Positions 13,473-30,321 of a stretch of DNA of 64,000 bases are shown here, piece by piece (position 1 is the first letter of the stretch; each line of letters begins with the position of its first letter). The position numbers and the translations under genes were made by a program. Under the pieces are notes generated by a model, which did not search any database, was not told the origin of the DNA, and worked only from the letters and a program-made list of their open reading frames with translations. Source of the DNA: Cacajao melanocephalus. Taxonomy: Eukaryota; Chordata; Mammalia; Primates; Pitheciidae. Where the stretch lies: assembly GCA_963573385.1 (NCBI GenBank), contig CAUYLG010008959.1, positions 1 through 64,000 of the forward strand. The letters run 5' to 3'.

Positions 13473-15217
13473 TCTCAAACACATATAAAATAGGTTCAAA
13501 TATTTTTGTTTTTAGAAACTGAGGAGATAGAAACTAAGAAATACGATGACGTATCGCAGGTTACACAGATGGAAAGAAGCAACACAGCAAATCTCCGACC
13601 GCAAACACATCTTCTTTCTACGGCAGCTCCTTGTTTTTCACCGTGCTTACGATGTTTCCACTTAGAACTTTTGTTAACCTGTCAATTCTTAGAATATTCA
13701 AATTCCTATATTTCAGCTATAGATGAATACATGTCACTGTTCAAAAATGAAGTAGGATGCTGTAGTGCATAACACCATACATCATCTTGGAAATTACAAA
13801 TATCTGAGACCAAATTTTGGCTATGCAATGTTGTCAAGTCCATAACTTTTATAAATTTCAGTTCATGTAACTTTTCAATTATGACACCTTTACTCATTCT
13901 TCAAATATTCACTGAGTCCCTCCTACACCCCAGGGTGTTTCCTGACACTGGGAACGCAGAAGGAACAAAGCATAAAATGCTCCTGACCTCATGAAGCCTA
14001 TATCAAAAGAGATAAATAGATAATAAAAGTAAGCTAATAAAATATTATGCAATATCATTAAGGTTCTTTGTTGTCAAAGATGTACGAAAAACAAAGGAAT
14101 AAAAGATGGTTTCCAAAGGTTTAATTGTGATGAGTAAGAGCACAGCATTGCCATTCATGAAGGTAGATAATCAAGAGGAGAAAATGGGTTTCAGGAAGGA
14201 CAACCGATACTTTCTATTTTGGACATATTAGATACGAAGTACTTTTCTCCCATTCCTTTCAATAGTTGCTTCTCCCCACTGCCTGTGTCAGCTGAGATTG
14301 CACTAATGCTAGGAATAACTTTCTTGATTTGTAAGGCCTTTTTTTTCCCGCATACATTCTCACAGTACCTTCTGATTTCTCTTTCATAGCATTTACAAAT
14401 TTTAGTGTGGTTATGTTTTTCGTATTTGCATCTCCTAGCAAATTGAGATTCCTTGGAGGCTGATGGTGGGGGGGCTACTCACATCTGTATTATTTACATG
14501 TTTATAACTGTGGCAGCACTTAGTAGACATTTTAAAATATTCAATAAATGCCCAAGTGATGTTGGCCATTAGAATTCTTATAGTCAGGTCGTGATCATCA
14601 CAAATACCTTGGTCCATTTTTGCAGTGGCCCTCAGCTTAGTTCCAGAGTCATTTAGTCACATTTAGAGTAAGTCTTGATCATCCAATTCTGATCCTTAAC
14701 ACACTTTTGTGAAAATTACTTGTGAGTTGAGTTATATGATCTGCAACAAGCAGCTATCACTGAGTTCTAGCACAAGAGATGAATTCAATATTCATTGAAT
14801 GAAGAAATAAACAAAACGGTATATACCTGCCTTAAACTTCCATTTGCAAGATATAGCATATCTCATATTTTCTTAGTCCCTTCTGAACAAATCATTTTCT
14901 TTCCCGTAAGTAATTCATATAATACATCAACTTAACGTCAGCTCCTGGTTCAACCATTCGTTCCATAGGCTCAAAAGTCAGATGATCCACTGAAATCAAG
15001 AGACTTGCATTTTCTAGCTATGAATATACAACTTCTAAAAATTGTCCACAGTTTTTATACAGTGTTAATGTCAAGCTGAGGACCATGGAACTCTAGAAAT
15101 TCATGCATACAATCTACAGTTTAAAATATTTTAATGTGTTTCTGAATGTTTATATTTACATTTTAATAATTTCTAAGATTAGCATTGGCTTTTTTTTCCT
15201 GGAATAAAAATAGCACT
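13473..15217. other. sequence without recognised gene
   Basis: No exon or recent repeat is seen. The segment near 13905-14010 (CAAATATTCACTGAGTCCCT) resembles an ancient mammalian repeat motif. Confidence 0.5.
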
Positions 15218-15552
15218 GGGCCTGTGTAATAGTTCATACTTGTAATTCCAGCATTTTGGGAGGCCAAGGTGGGAGAATTGCTCAAGTTCAGGAGTTTGAG
15301 ACCAGCCTGGGCAACATAGTGAGACCCTATCTCTGTATAAAAAGAAAAGAGACTCTGTCTCCACAAAAAAATTAAAAATTAGCTAGGCACAGTAATAGGT
15401 GTCTGTGGTCCTAGCTACTCAGGAGGCTGAGGTGGGAGCATAGTTTGAACCTGAGAGTTCAAGGCTGCAATGAACCATGATGATCATCAAACCACCACAC
15501 TTCAGCCTGAGCCACAGAGGAGACCCTATATCAAAAAAAAAAAAAAAAAAAA
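15218..15552 (+). mobile_element. AluJ-like SINE
   Basis: Both monomers are present but diverged (ACTTGTAATTCCAGCATTTT; GACCAGCCTGGGCAACATAG) and end in an A-tail at 15533-15552. Confidence 0.93.
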
Positions 15553-15642
15553 GGCATTGACTCAAAAGTGCCAATTAGTGATTGCATCTTGCATTTGCAA
15601 TCACTGTATCACCAGTAGCATATGGTAACTGTAGAAAGATAA

Positions 15643-16002
<360 letters not shown>

Positions 16003-16242
16003 TCATATATACTTAACACCTAAAGGCAAGTAAAGACTACTGAAGAAAGAGCTCACCACTCAGGATCTGGGGTGGGGGAAGGAATTCTAAAATTATTTGT
16101 TCTAAACAGGAATCTGTGCTCATAAACCATTTTCTTTGAACAAAATCCTGATCCGATATACAGCTTTTGAAACATGAAGTTCTGAGGTAGGTAGTTTTTC
16201 AGCAGTAGGTCTTAAAATTGGTGGATCTTAGCAGAAGAAATA

Positions 16243-16574
16243 CAGTTATATGTCGCATAACAATGTCTCGGTCAACATCGAACCACATATACTTTAGTGG
16301 TCCCGTAAGATTATATTATACTTTCACCGTACGTTTTTTATGTTTAGATACACAGATACGCAGCATTGTGTTACAGTTGCCTACGGTATTCGGTATAGCA
16401 ACTTGTAGAACCGGTTTGTTGCCTAGGAGCAATAGGCTATTTTATATAACCTAGGTGTGGAGGAGACCATGGCATCCAGGTGTGTGTAAGTACATTTTAT
16501 GTCCACGCAATGTCAAAATCACATAAAAATGGATTTCTCAGAATCTTTCCCCATCCTTAAGCGAGGCATGGCTG
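16243..16574. mobile_element. non-autonomous DNA transposon (Tigger/TcMar-like MITE)
   Basis: The element starts CAGTTATATGTCGCATAA and ends with the diverged reverse complement (TTAAGCGAGGCATGGCTG). A TA dinucleotide flanks each end (16241-16242 and 16575-16576), as expected for Tc1/mariner-type insertion. The internal sequence (ACACAGATACGCAGCATTGT, CCTAGGAGCAATAGGCTA) is a familiar human non-autonomous DNA element. I cannot name the subfamily. No transposase is encoded. Confidence 0.75.
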
Positions 16575-16576
16575 TA

Positions 16577-17717
16577 TGTTTATTGGAGAGAGGCTACTGC
16601 TGCTTAGCTGACTTTCCTGAATATGTGTCTGTCACTTGTTGGCCAGCTTTCATAGGTATGCGTGGGAAAAGCTGTCACACTGATTGGTTAGAATTAATTA
16701 GTTTATTACCAGGGCTAAGGGTTAGTCATTGCAGTGAGTGCCGACTAATCAGTCATTTACAATCTTGAATTGAAGCATAAAATCATTTCTTTTTCTCATC
16801 AGTCCTGTTTTTCCTCTTCGCATCAGGGATAGGTTGTCGTTGTCTTTTTTCCTTCTCCCTTAAGTTGATTTCTCATTTGTGGTTGATTTTTAATCTGAAT
16901 GTTGATAAAATTTTATCATATTACTGTTATATAACATTATTATAAATTAGTTGTTGACTTTTCTGTCAGGGCAATGCCTACAGCCATTGAGGCACTGTTC
17001 AAAAGGTATTTAAAAGCTGCAAGACATACCGCAATAATTCTACATATTATAAGAAGGAACTGAAAAGTACTTGGGACCGATGCTTCAAGATTGCTCAGGC
17101 TTAACAATGAAGAAACACCTTAGTGCCTGCCTGAGGCTATTTTAGGTAGCCAGGTTACCTTCTCTTTCAGGCCAGATACGAGTTGATTGTTCTCCTCTTC
17201 AAGGGTATTAGTCCAGGAACCATAGGAAGTTCAGCAAGATTATCCTATAATCATTTAAGCTAAGGAATTTAAATCCGTTTTTGTGTCTCTAGAGAAGTAA
17301 ATGCAGTAATTACTCTCTCAAGCAAAGAAAGCAAGAGAGCAATTGTTGAAGAATAGCTGGCTTTCCCAAATCCTAGTAATGAGATATTTTTTTCTCAGAA
17401 TTCTGTCCCATCGGTTAACATGTATGCCTCCAGAAAGTATTTAACCTTTCAAATTATTTGTAAAGAAACACATCTTCTCAAGGAGTGTGAGATTCATACA
17501 TTTTATATAACTTAACTATTAACTCCATAGAACAATTTGTCATGGTTTGGAATTGACAGTAGTGAGACCATGTTGAACAAAAGAGAAAGCAGCTCAGGAG
17601 GTGCACAAAGTAAGCGGCACAATCAATGCATTTCTTCTGGGTGCTGCTGTAAGGACACAGTCACTATTACATTTAAACACATTAGTAGTCCCCTCTTCCA
17701 GAGCAAAGACATTGCCA
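16577..17717. other. sequence without recognised gene or element
   Basis: Mixed AT-rich sequence. No repeat family, exon or RNA gene is recognised. Confidence 0.5.
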
Positions 17718-18076
17718 TGGTTTAAATGTGTCCTCTCAAAACATTAGGTGTTGCCAGAGTAATGATGTTGAGAGAGAGATGGGACCTTTGGGAATTGGTT
17801 GGGTCATGAATGCTCCTCCTTTTATGAATGGCATTAGAACCTTTATGAAAGATGCTCCACGCAGTGTTTGGTTGGCTTGCCCTTCTGCCTGGTCCCATGT
17901 AAGAACACATTATTCCTCCCTTCTGGAGGATGCAGTCCTCACCAGACAACTGAACTGGAAACTGCCTTGATCTTGAACTTTCCAACCTCTAGAAATATGA
18001 GAAAGTAAATTTCTATTCTTCGTAAATTGTCCAGTCTGTGGGTATTCTGCTGTAGCAGCACAAAGAAGATTAAGAC
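17718..18076 (+). mobile_element. MaLR-type solo LTR (MLT1/MST-like)
   Basis: It begins TGGTTTAAATGTGTCCTCTC, has the middle GGGTCATGAATGCTCCTCCT, and ends with the typical ...GTAGCAGCACAAAGAAGATT AAGAC. These are landmarks of mammalian apparent LTR retrotransposons. No internal coding part is attached. Confidence 0.85.
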
Positions 18077-18640
18077 TTCATCTTTATATTTATATATTTT
18101 CTACAAAGAACATTATTTTGATATTACCCATACCCAGATTGCAAAGAATTTCTCCTTTTTCCTTTTACTTCTATAAGTTTTATTCACTTAAGATTTAAAT
18201 GTTGGTGTATAATCCAGTTTGAGTTTATTTGTGATTATGATCTGTGGTACAGATCAATATTTATTTTCTTCATGATTTATCAATTTTTTCAGCACTATAT
18301 GTTGAAATGGTTTTTCTTTTGTCATCATCCACTCTTGGTACTCTTGCCAAAAATCAACTGTGGTTTTTGGTCTTCTTCTAGTCTCTTTCCTCTCAGGATT
18401 CATCTGAGTGGAGCTTTAAAGCCCTAGTTTGCTTACTATGTAAAAGAAACCAAAATATACTGGATCCTACTTTAATTTTATTCTAAATACTTCATTTTAC
18501 ATTATATATAATTCTTATAAAATCCCTTCAAGCTATCTATTATAATATTCATTTAGATGAGTGGAATCAGATGTCCAGATCTGTCTGTGTTTAGATGTGT
18601 GTGTGCATGTGTGTGTTTGTTTGCTTGTGTATATATGTGG
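18077..18640. other. AT-rich sequence, nothing recognised
   Basis: No repeat or gene is recognised. A short TG-rich run occurs near 18590-18625. Confidence 0.5.
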
Positions 18641-18654
18641 GGGAGAGTCTATGC

Positions 18655-18915
18655 TTTCCTTCCTTGCATCCCTCTTTTCATCTCTTTTCCTGTCTTTTAT
18701 TTTCTTCCTCCCTCCTTCCCTCTTTCTCTCTCCCCCTTCCCTTCCTTACTTCCCTCCCTCCCTCCCTCCCTCTTTCCCTCTCTCCCTCTTTCCCTCCCTC
18801 CCTCTTTCCCTCCCTCCCCTCTCCCCCCTCCCTCCCTCCTTCCCTCCCTCCCTCCTTCCTTCCTTCCTTCCTTCCTTCCTTCCTTCCTTCCTTCCTTCCT
18901 TCCTTCCTTCTTCCT
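18655..18915. repeat. polypyrimidine tract with (TTCC)n microsatellite
   Basis: About 260 bp are almost pure pyrimidine on the plus strand. The distal part, about 18854-18909, is roughly 14 uninterrupted TTCC units (GGAA on the minus strand). The frames through it encode only Pro/Ser/Leu runs and are not genes. Confidence 0.97.
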
Positions 18916-19202
18916 TGTTTTGACAGGGTCTCACTCTGTCTCCCCAGGACGGTGTGCAGTGGTGTCATCACGGTTCACTGCAGCTTCAACTTCCCAGGCT
19001 CCATCAATCCTCCCACTCAACCTCAGAAGTAGCTAGGACTGTAGGCACATGCCACGATGCCTGGCTAATGTTTAAAGTTTTTGGAGAGATGAGGTCTCCC
19101 TGTGTTGCCCGGACTGGTCTTAAATGCCTGGGCTCAAGCAAACCTCCTGCTTTAGCCTCCTAAAGTGCTGGGATTACAGGCATGAGCCACCACGCCTGGC
19201 CA
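18916..19202 (-). mobile_element. Alu SINE (minus strand)
   Basis: GACAGGGTCTCACTCTGTCT through GCCACCACGCCTGGCC is a reversed, diverged Alu. Its poly(T) side abuts the TTCC microsatellite, which probably grew from the A-tail. Confidence 0.93.
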
Positions 19203-23080
<3,878 letters not shown>

Positions 23081-23355
23081 CTAGCGAGCTGAAAGTTGTA
23101 TAAAGAAATACAGATTTTCTTTCTTGCCTTGATTCATTCAATTTAGAGGTGCAGAACAGAGCTCAGCTTTCACTGTATTATATATTTGGTCTTTCTCTTC
23201 TCAAAGATCTTTCAGTGCAAATAGAAATACAGTGATCCTATTTACTCAGCCATTTCACACTTTATCTATTTGCATCCAGTGGATTTTGAGAAAATGAACA
23301 CTATGTTTCCCACCTTGCCCTCTTAGGCCTTGTTTTTGCTATTAAAAAAAGTTTC

Positions 23356-23511
23356 CTAGCCAGGTGTGGTGGCATGCCTGTGTTCCCAGCTACTCAGGAG
23401 GCTGAAGTAGAAGGATCACCTAAGTCCAGGAGTTTGAGGCTCCAGAGAGCCATGATCATGCCACTATCCTCCAGCCTGGGTGACAGTGAGACCCTGTCTC
23501 AGAAAAAAAAA
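23356..23511 (+). mobile_element. partial Alu (right-monomer type)
   Basis: CCAGGTGTGGTGGCATGCCT through GTGACAGTGAGACCCTGTCT and an A-run. No left monomer is present. Confidence 0.88.
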
Positions 23512-23593
23512 GTTTCCATAATTCAAAGAAAAATTTCTATATGCAGAATGTGATGGCCAGCAGAGCAAAAGATTATATTTGAAGAGAACTAGA

Positions 23594-23660
23594 CAATTGC
23601 ACCACTGCACTCCAGCCTGGGTGACAGAGCAAGATCCTGTCTCTAAAAAGAAAGCAATAA
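23594..23660 (+). mobile_element. Alu 3'-end fragment
   Basis: CACCACTGCACTCCAGCCTG through GATCCTGTCTCTAAAAAG is the last ~60 bp of an Alu. It lies about 80 bp after another partial Alu. Confidence 0.85.
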
Positions 23661-24044
23661 AGTAAAAAATAAGTTGAAATAAGATCCTCGAAATCATCTG
23701 GGACGGATGAAAAGGATAAATCGTTCAAAACTCCTCTGCCTCCATTACCTCAGTGCTTTCTCTCCCCTTTTCCCTTAACTCTGTCCCTAGCAGACACTAC
23801 CTGAACCTGTGGTCACAGAGGAAGGGGACAGGTTCTGCCTATGAGAGATCCCAGAGATGGGATGGGATGGCAAAGGTCTCTCTTCCTGTCCCAGCTTCGA
23901 TGCCTAAAACCTATGTGTGACACTTAAAGAAAAATGATAAATGTAAATGTGGTGATTTAATTATTTCTCTTATAGAAATAAAGCAGTCTTTCTACTAAGG
24001 CATTGGAAAATCCTAGAATAATGAAAATGATTGAAAGTGGGAGG

Positions 24045-24581
24045 GCTATATACCCAAAGGATTATAAATCATTCTATTATAAAGACACATGCACGTGTAT
24101 ATTCACTGTGGCACTGTTTACAATAGCAAAGACTTGGAGCCAATCCAAATGCCCATCAAAGATAGACTGAATAAGGAAAATGTGGCACAAATACAAAACG
24201 GAATATTATGCAGCCATAAAAAAGGATGAGTTCATGTCCTTTGCAGGGACATGGATGAATCTGGAAACCATCATTCTCAGCAAACTGACACAAGAACAGA
24301 AGACCAAACGCCACGTTCTCACTCATAAGAAGGTGTTGAACAACGAGAACATATGGACACAGGGAGGGGAACATCACACGCCAGGCCTGTCAGGGGGTAG
24401 GGGGCCAGGGGAGAGATGGCAGGGGGTGGGGGTATTGGGATGGATAACATTAGGAGAAATCCCTAATGTAGATGACAGGGGGATGGATGCAGCAAACCAC
24501 CATGGCACATGTATATTACGTAACAAACCTACACGATCTGCACATGTACCCCAGAACTTTAAGTATAATAATAAAAAAAAA
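24045..24581 (+). mobile_element. L1PA-like 3' end with target-site duplications
   Basis: It runs from TATATACCCAAAGGATTATA (ORF2 C-terminus) to AGAACTTTAAGTATAATAAT and an A-tail. Flanking GAAAGTG-GAGG repeats at 24033-24044 and 24582-24593 (one mismatch) mark the insertion. It lies about 270 bp beyond the SFMBT2 cleavage region. Confidence 0.93.
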
Positions 24582-24593
24582 GAAAGTGAGAGG

Positions 24594-24854
24594 CCTAGAG
24601 GTAGTTGTGTGAGGATACATAAACATGTTTTAACAACACAAAAGAATAAATACAAGTTCCTTGATCAAAAAGTTCCATTCTGGAGCCAGAGGTGATTCTG
24701 AGAGGTCACACAGGACTTTGAGAGCCGTGGTCATTAATAACCTAGAAATAAGGTTTTAGTGCGCGGCAAAAAGAAAACAAAAACTTCAGAACAAAATAAC
24801 TAACGCAGACGCTAAGATAATATTGAATAACCTTCAACACAAAAACCCAAACAC
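24594..24854. other. spacer downstream of SFMBT2 3' end
   Basis: No element is recognised. It contains the GU-rich element downstream of the SFMBT2 poly(A) signals (minus strand). Confidence 0.6.
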
Positions 24855-24864
24855 CACCATAGAA

Positions 24865-24881
24865 TTTATTTTTACTTTATT
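24865..24881 (-). terminator. SFMBT2 distal polyadenylation signals (two AATAAA)
   Basis: On the minus strand AATAAA occurs at 24881-24876 and again at 24870-24865. Immediately downstream is a GU-rich stretch (GGTGGTGTTTGGG, then TTTTTGTGTTG) at about 24856-24833, the expected downstream element. Cleavage is expected near 24850-24862. The arrangement marks the 3' end of the long SFMBT2 transcript. Confidence 0.75.
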
Positions 24882-27800
24882 AACAATGTGGCTTACAAGT
24901 TTTTTTCAAGTAAAAAGGGTTTTTTTTTCATTTAGAATAAAAATTAAAATATAACTCTGATATAGATTTTCATTTATTTACATGAAAACATATATACAGA
25001 ATACAATCTTACAGCAAACCAACAGCATGCCCTTCATCCTGCAAATTTCAAAAGTAATGACACCAATTTTTCCCTTTTATGCACCAAAACACACACAAGA
25101 TAGGAATCCAATTTCAATACAAACTATTCAAACTAGAATGCAAAACAGTGAAAGGGCTTTCAACATTCATGATGAAGGATAGTTTGTGCTTCCAGAGATC
25201 ATGGTAGCTCCTGTTTCAAACAAGTGAGATGATTATCTTTTCTGTCATTTAAAAAATTTGCCTCAAATTTTTTATCCTAAGGTGATTTTTAGCCAATGAT
25301 TGTTCTAGAATATTCATTTTTTTGCTAGCACATCTCTTCAGCCACACAAAAAGCACCACTCTGCCTTGATTAGCGGTACAACCTTCGTACTCACTGGGAC
25401 CAAATTCTCATTACTTAACGCCAACAGTACAGAAGGATTACTGCCCCTTCCTCAAACAGTTGAGTTGCTATTTATCATTTAAACTAGAGAGGTTCTGAAC
25501 CAAAATTCAAGGCAGCACTCTATGTCGGCAATTATAATTTTTAGGTAAATCACATAGGTCAAAAGTAGCATAATTTGATTTTATCATAGTATGTTTAGGG
25601 TAACTGCAAACCCTTCTAGTGATAAGAGCTACGAGAATTAGTCAACTTAAGAATTCAACCACGTGAAAGGAAGCAATTTCCAGAAAACCCTTGAACAGAA
25701 AAGAGCAATAAACAAAAAAAAAGAATCATTAAATTCTAATAGTAGCCAATACGGATTTCCCTTGCTATTTAATTATTGCACCAATGAGATATGAGCAATA
25801 TGGATATCTCGCCAACAATTTCTTCCTTAACAACTACACGTTTCTTAATTTACTATGTTTCCTTTCAAATAATTGCACGCGTGATCACAGCTTTCTAAAG
25901 ACAGAAAAGAGAGGAAGTGGAGCCTTGATTCACCACCTTAATCCAAAAGCAGTGAAGATGCTCAAACCACAACAAAGATTTTTAACACTACTGGGGTTTT
26001 TTTTTTTTTAGTTCTATATACAGAAATAAATATAAATGGGTGTTCTATAAAATAAGTATGAAAACCCCTAGTGCTTCTAAAAGTAAGGGGGCACAGCTCT
26101 CAGAAAGGGGTGTTTGGTGTAAGATAGGCAAATCTCAGAACTTGCCCAATACAATGCTCAAAATTCTGTGAGATAAATTAGGGAAACGACACCCATCTTC
26201 AAAAGGCTGATCAAAATCAACCCTCTAGAGAGGGCAGTAAAGGTCACAGGAGCAGCGTTCAAGGTGTGGGTTATTTTAGCGTACTGAGGAACAAATCAAA
26301 GTAAACACAGGAAATAATCTTTCGAATATGATCAAATAAGGTGGGAGAACCCAGAAGTGGCACAGCTCAAATACTGTGTCTGACTCAAACTTGGATCAAA
26401 TGACTCTAATTTTAAAAGTGAAGGCTGAGTTCCCCACACTGTGAAGCTCTGTGGTGAAGTTAACGGTGTTTTGCTTTTGTTTTGAAAGGCAAAGGAGTTC
26501 TGTGATGCCAGCACTACCCTGTTCCTTTTCTAGGTTGTTGGGTTTTGGTGGACAGGATTTTTTCAACATAGTACAAAAGCAGTCAAGACGCGAGGAGCCG
26601 AAACAAGCTCCGTTAGCTTAGGGCGAGACTCAGTGACGGGCTGTCATGATTCAAGTGGAGGTGGCGTCTCTTTCTCAGGGTTTTCACATGGCGCAGATGG
26701 TAGAGTCTGCTGGGCCAGTTCCTATGGCATTCCACAGGATGTGGGAGCACTAAGGAGAGGACTTCGGTCCCAAAGGATCATCAAGGAGAGATGGCGAAGA
26801 AACGGTACCATCCAGGGAAGGAATGCGAGGAATCACTTCTCGGTGTTTAGACCATGACATTTTTGGCCTAGGGGCTACGGTGGCATTGGGGCACACATGT
26901 CAAATCTACTTTTTCTGCCAAAAGCAACAAGGACACACAGAGAAAAATGCTTCATGAAATTGGCCCTATCTTTAAGATAGACGCCGGTGGGAGGTGAATC
27001 CTACAGAGACATGAAAACACATTACAGTTCTATACCAGAATTGCTGCTGACGTGAAGTCCACTCACCATGACTGAAATTCCCCAAGAATCCAAGCTCAGA
27101 AAGACACTGGTAACACCTGGAGCGTAAGCACCTCCTCGCTCCTAAAATCGTTGTGGGTTCTCCTCTAGGACTGGAGGGATGGCATAGAGACAACCGTCCT
27201 GGTGATGCCATGCTGTGCCCTCCTGTGCCATGGCCGCAGCCATCTCCTCCCTGGCACGCGCACACAAAGTGGTCACCCACGGTGACCGCGACTGCACAGA
27301 GAAACACTGAAGTTAACGGTAAGGGTGAAGGACACGGAGAGTCTTGGGCGCTTGGCCCCATGGGAAGCAAACACTTTCCCCAGAGACAGTGGCCGCGTCC
27401 TTCTTGGGCTCCTGGTGGGCCACATTCTAGCTCTCTGGGTGGGCTCCGGAGACCCCCCCACCCAGAGGATCTCCTCCCTCCAATGCAGCACCTCCTCTCT
27501 GTGCCACTGCTGAGAAGGGAGACAGAATTGGCACTTGTTCTGCAAGCCCCTGCTCTGTTGTGGCCACCATGTTCCCTCATCCTTATCTCAAATACAACAG
27601 AAACAGCTCAGCTTGAAAAGGCCACGGTGAAGGATCAAGGAGGCGGCGCAGGGAGAATGCCAAAGGTCTGGAAATGGATGCCCTTTCCAATCATCGGACA
27701 GGGTTTAACTCCGCAAGACCGAGCGTTTAAGGCCAAAAGCATGTGGCTGAGAAGGCAGGGGTGGGTGGAGAACCACGGAGAGGTCAGAACTTGAGCTTAG

Positions 27801-28504
27801 AAGGAGAGCTGCCCGAGGCAAGCCAACCACGGATCCCAGAGATGTGTCTGTCCGGGCACAGATGTCACACTCCTCCCATCCGAGGCCCCCAGGCAGATCC
27901 ACTAGCCAAACTCTAAAACTAGATTATAGAAATCGGCTGCAGGGAAGACCAAAAAGCCTCATCCATAAAGTATGTGTTTTCCATTCTCATCTGGAACCGT
28001 TACAGAATGTGAAGAAGGGTGAGCTTGAGCAATCAAAGTTTCCAAAATCCCACCAAAAATCGTATCTGAAAACGTCACAGAAATGCAAGCAGCGCATTAG
28101 CCCACCACAGGATTTTACTGCAACTGTGGAGACTCCAGTCCAAGGACAAGCTCAAGGTAATTATGGTGGAAAAGCAGGAAAGCTGCAAAGCCTCTGCTTC
28201 TGGTATCTGCTCAGGAACCACGGGAGGGTTTGGTTTCCTTGCATAAATTTAAAAAGGCATCTAGGCAGCTGCCACAGCAGGACCCTGTAGTCCACGGGGT
28301 CTGCGTGGAGATCCCAAATCGCTCATGAGGATACGGAGGTGGCTTCTGGTCCAAGAAGCCAGCCAACTCCCACAGCCACAGATATATCTGCACATGACCT
28401 GGCAGATTTAACACAACTGCCCAAGAAATTCCACAAGCAAACTCAAAGCCAGAAAGAGCTGCAGGAATGGCAGGGTTAGAACTGGGACCAGACCCTTCTT
28501 TTCC

Positions 28505-28510
28505 TTTATT
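28505..28510 (-). terminator. possible proximal polyadenylation signal in SFMBT2 3' UTR
   Basis: A canonical AATAAA on the minus strand is preceded by A-rich sequence. Its use is not shown by the sequence. If used, the 3' UTR would be about 1.5 kb rather than 5.1 kb. Confidence 0.3.
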
Positions 28511-29031
28511 TTTCTCATTTTTGGTTGATCTGGATCTTCCTTTCCTGCATGAGTGGAATGGAAACCAGTGGGAGACAGTGTGCTCACCCCCAGACCCTCA
28601 GAGTCCACAGCTGTCGCTTCACAGGAACCGAGGTCCAGAGTGATGACAAGTCACCCAAGATCTCAGAGTTAGTTCTCAGCAAAACCTGGGTGCCAAGTGG
28701 CTGACTCCAAATTCAGTGCTCATGCAGCATCATGCCTGGTACATATAAGGCCAGCTGGGGCAGAACGAGACAGAAAGGATGCTCAGAGGGACTCCTGCTC
28801 GGTGACGCTGCAGTGATCCTTCTCAGGGGGTGTAGCTGGTTCATGGAATGCTTCCCCTACATCTCTTTCCTTTCCTGCTCTCTGAAATTAAGCTTTTCCT
28901 TCAATATATAATCCAACATTTGCCTAAAGGACTCATTCCCTGACTTGGCTACAGTTAAACTACAATAGTGGAGATAGTTGAGGGTCTAGAAAAGACTGAG
29001 TAGTTTGTCTCTACAGATATTCTAGGTTTCA

Positions 29032-29394
<363 letters not shown>

Positions 29395-29988
29395 TCACTC
29401 CCCGTATTCCTAAGAGGCACCTCTAACAGAGGACAGAGCTTTAGCACATCTTTTTATAAGGACATTGCTGACAGCTGCATTAGAGAAAGGAGTTGCCATC
29501 AAGATGAAACCACGTGTGCCACTTGACCAGTGTCACACGCCTATCCATAGGAACAGCGTCGATAAATGTGCCCGTTTCATTACAGGAAGCTCTATGGCAT
29601 GGGCTGATGTTTCTTCCTTGGTGACATACTTAGTTTTCAAAGAATGCAGGCCTCATTTTAAGAAACCTGTCTCCAAGGGAGCTGCCTGGTTTGTGGTGGG
29701 AGAAAGGCAAAATGTGGGTGAACAAAGAAGCAGGCCCACATGCCCACAGAGTCCGAAGCACTACTTTAACTGGTACTCCCCAGAAGCGACTTCTGCAGTG
29801 CCTCACTGTGCTTTGAAAACATGGAAACAGCTCACAGGCTGGCAGAGGCCGGAGATCCTGGGCTTCTGGCTTTCTGGTGATATTCAGTGTCTGTACCATG
29901 TAACATATCCTGGAAATCAAAGTTTCAGTCCTAGAAACCTTTACCAACACCAAATCCCAGCGATAGGGGCCACCTCCCGAGGGCAGAC

Positions 29989-30129
29989 TCAGTTGGCATA
30001 CTGGGCGTAGAAAGCCACTTTGACTCTCTCAATCTGGTGGCATAACTTGATGGCGGGCCCCAGCTTCAGCTCCATGCACTCCTGCACCGTTGGGAGGGTC
30101 AGAAGCAGGAGTGCTTGGCCGTCAATGTC
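29989..30129 (-). CDS. SFMBT2: SFMBT2 terminal coding exon (second half of SAM domain, stop)
   Basis: The coding part is 141 bp: 46 codons plus TGA (positions 29991-29989). The translation starts [19 protein letters not shown], continues with [17 protein letters not shown], and ends [17 protein letters not shown] is the SAM mid-loop and helix 3, and [16 protein letters not shown] is the long C-terminal helix. The acceptor is CTTTCCTTTCCTGCAG. Residues are about 849-894. The exon continues past the stop into the 3' UTR without a splice. A 181-codon plus-strand reading frame that overlaps it is its antisense shadow. Confidence 0.97.
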
Positions 30130-30321
30130 CTGCAGGAAAGGAAAGGCAGGTTAAGACAGGGCAGCATGCACTGGGGGATGCACCTGTCACAGCAGGCTCC
30201 ACCCTGGGGCCAAATGCGAGAAAAGGACACTCTTGTTTCATTCAATTCAGGGGACTGTTGGCAGAGATACCTACCCAGCTTGATGACAGTCTTATCTTTG
30301 TGTTACTGACATCTTTTTGCA

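Noticed and set aside
18557..19036. Plus-strand frame of 159 codons rich in Pro/Ser/Leu
   Set aside because: It is translated from a CCCT/TTCC microsatellite and the adjoining Alu.
24180..24695. 171-codon plus-strand frame
   Set aside because: It is L1 3'-end sequence read through the L1 3' UTR into flanking DNA.
26972..27580. 202-codon open frame on the sense strand of the SFMBT2 3' UTR
   Set aside because: It has no recognisable domain. It overlaps a 213-codon frame on the other strand in the same GC-rich stretch. Long frames on both strands are expected from low stop-codon density.
27153..27794. 213-codon plus-strand frame
   Set aside because: It is antisense to the SFMBT2 3' UTR, low in complexity (Pro/Arg-rich), with no domain, promoter or splice context.
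29465..30010. 181-codon plus-strand frame overlapping the terminal SFMBT2 exon
   Set aside because: It is a shadow of the coding exon and adjacent 3' UTR on the opposite strand, without a recognisable product.
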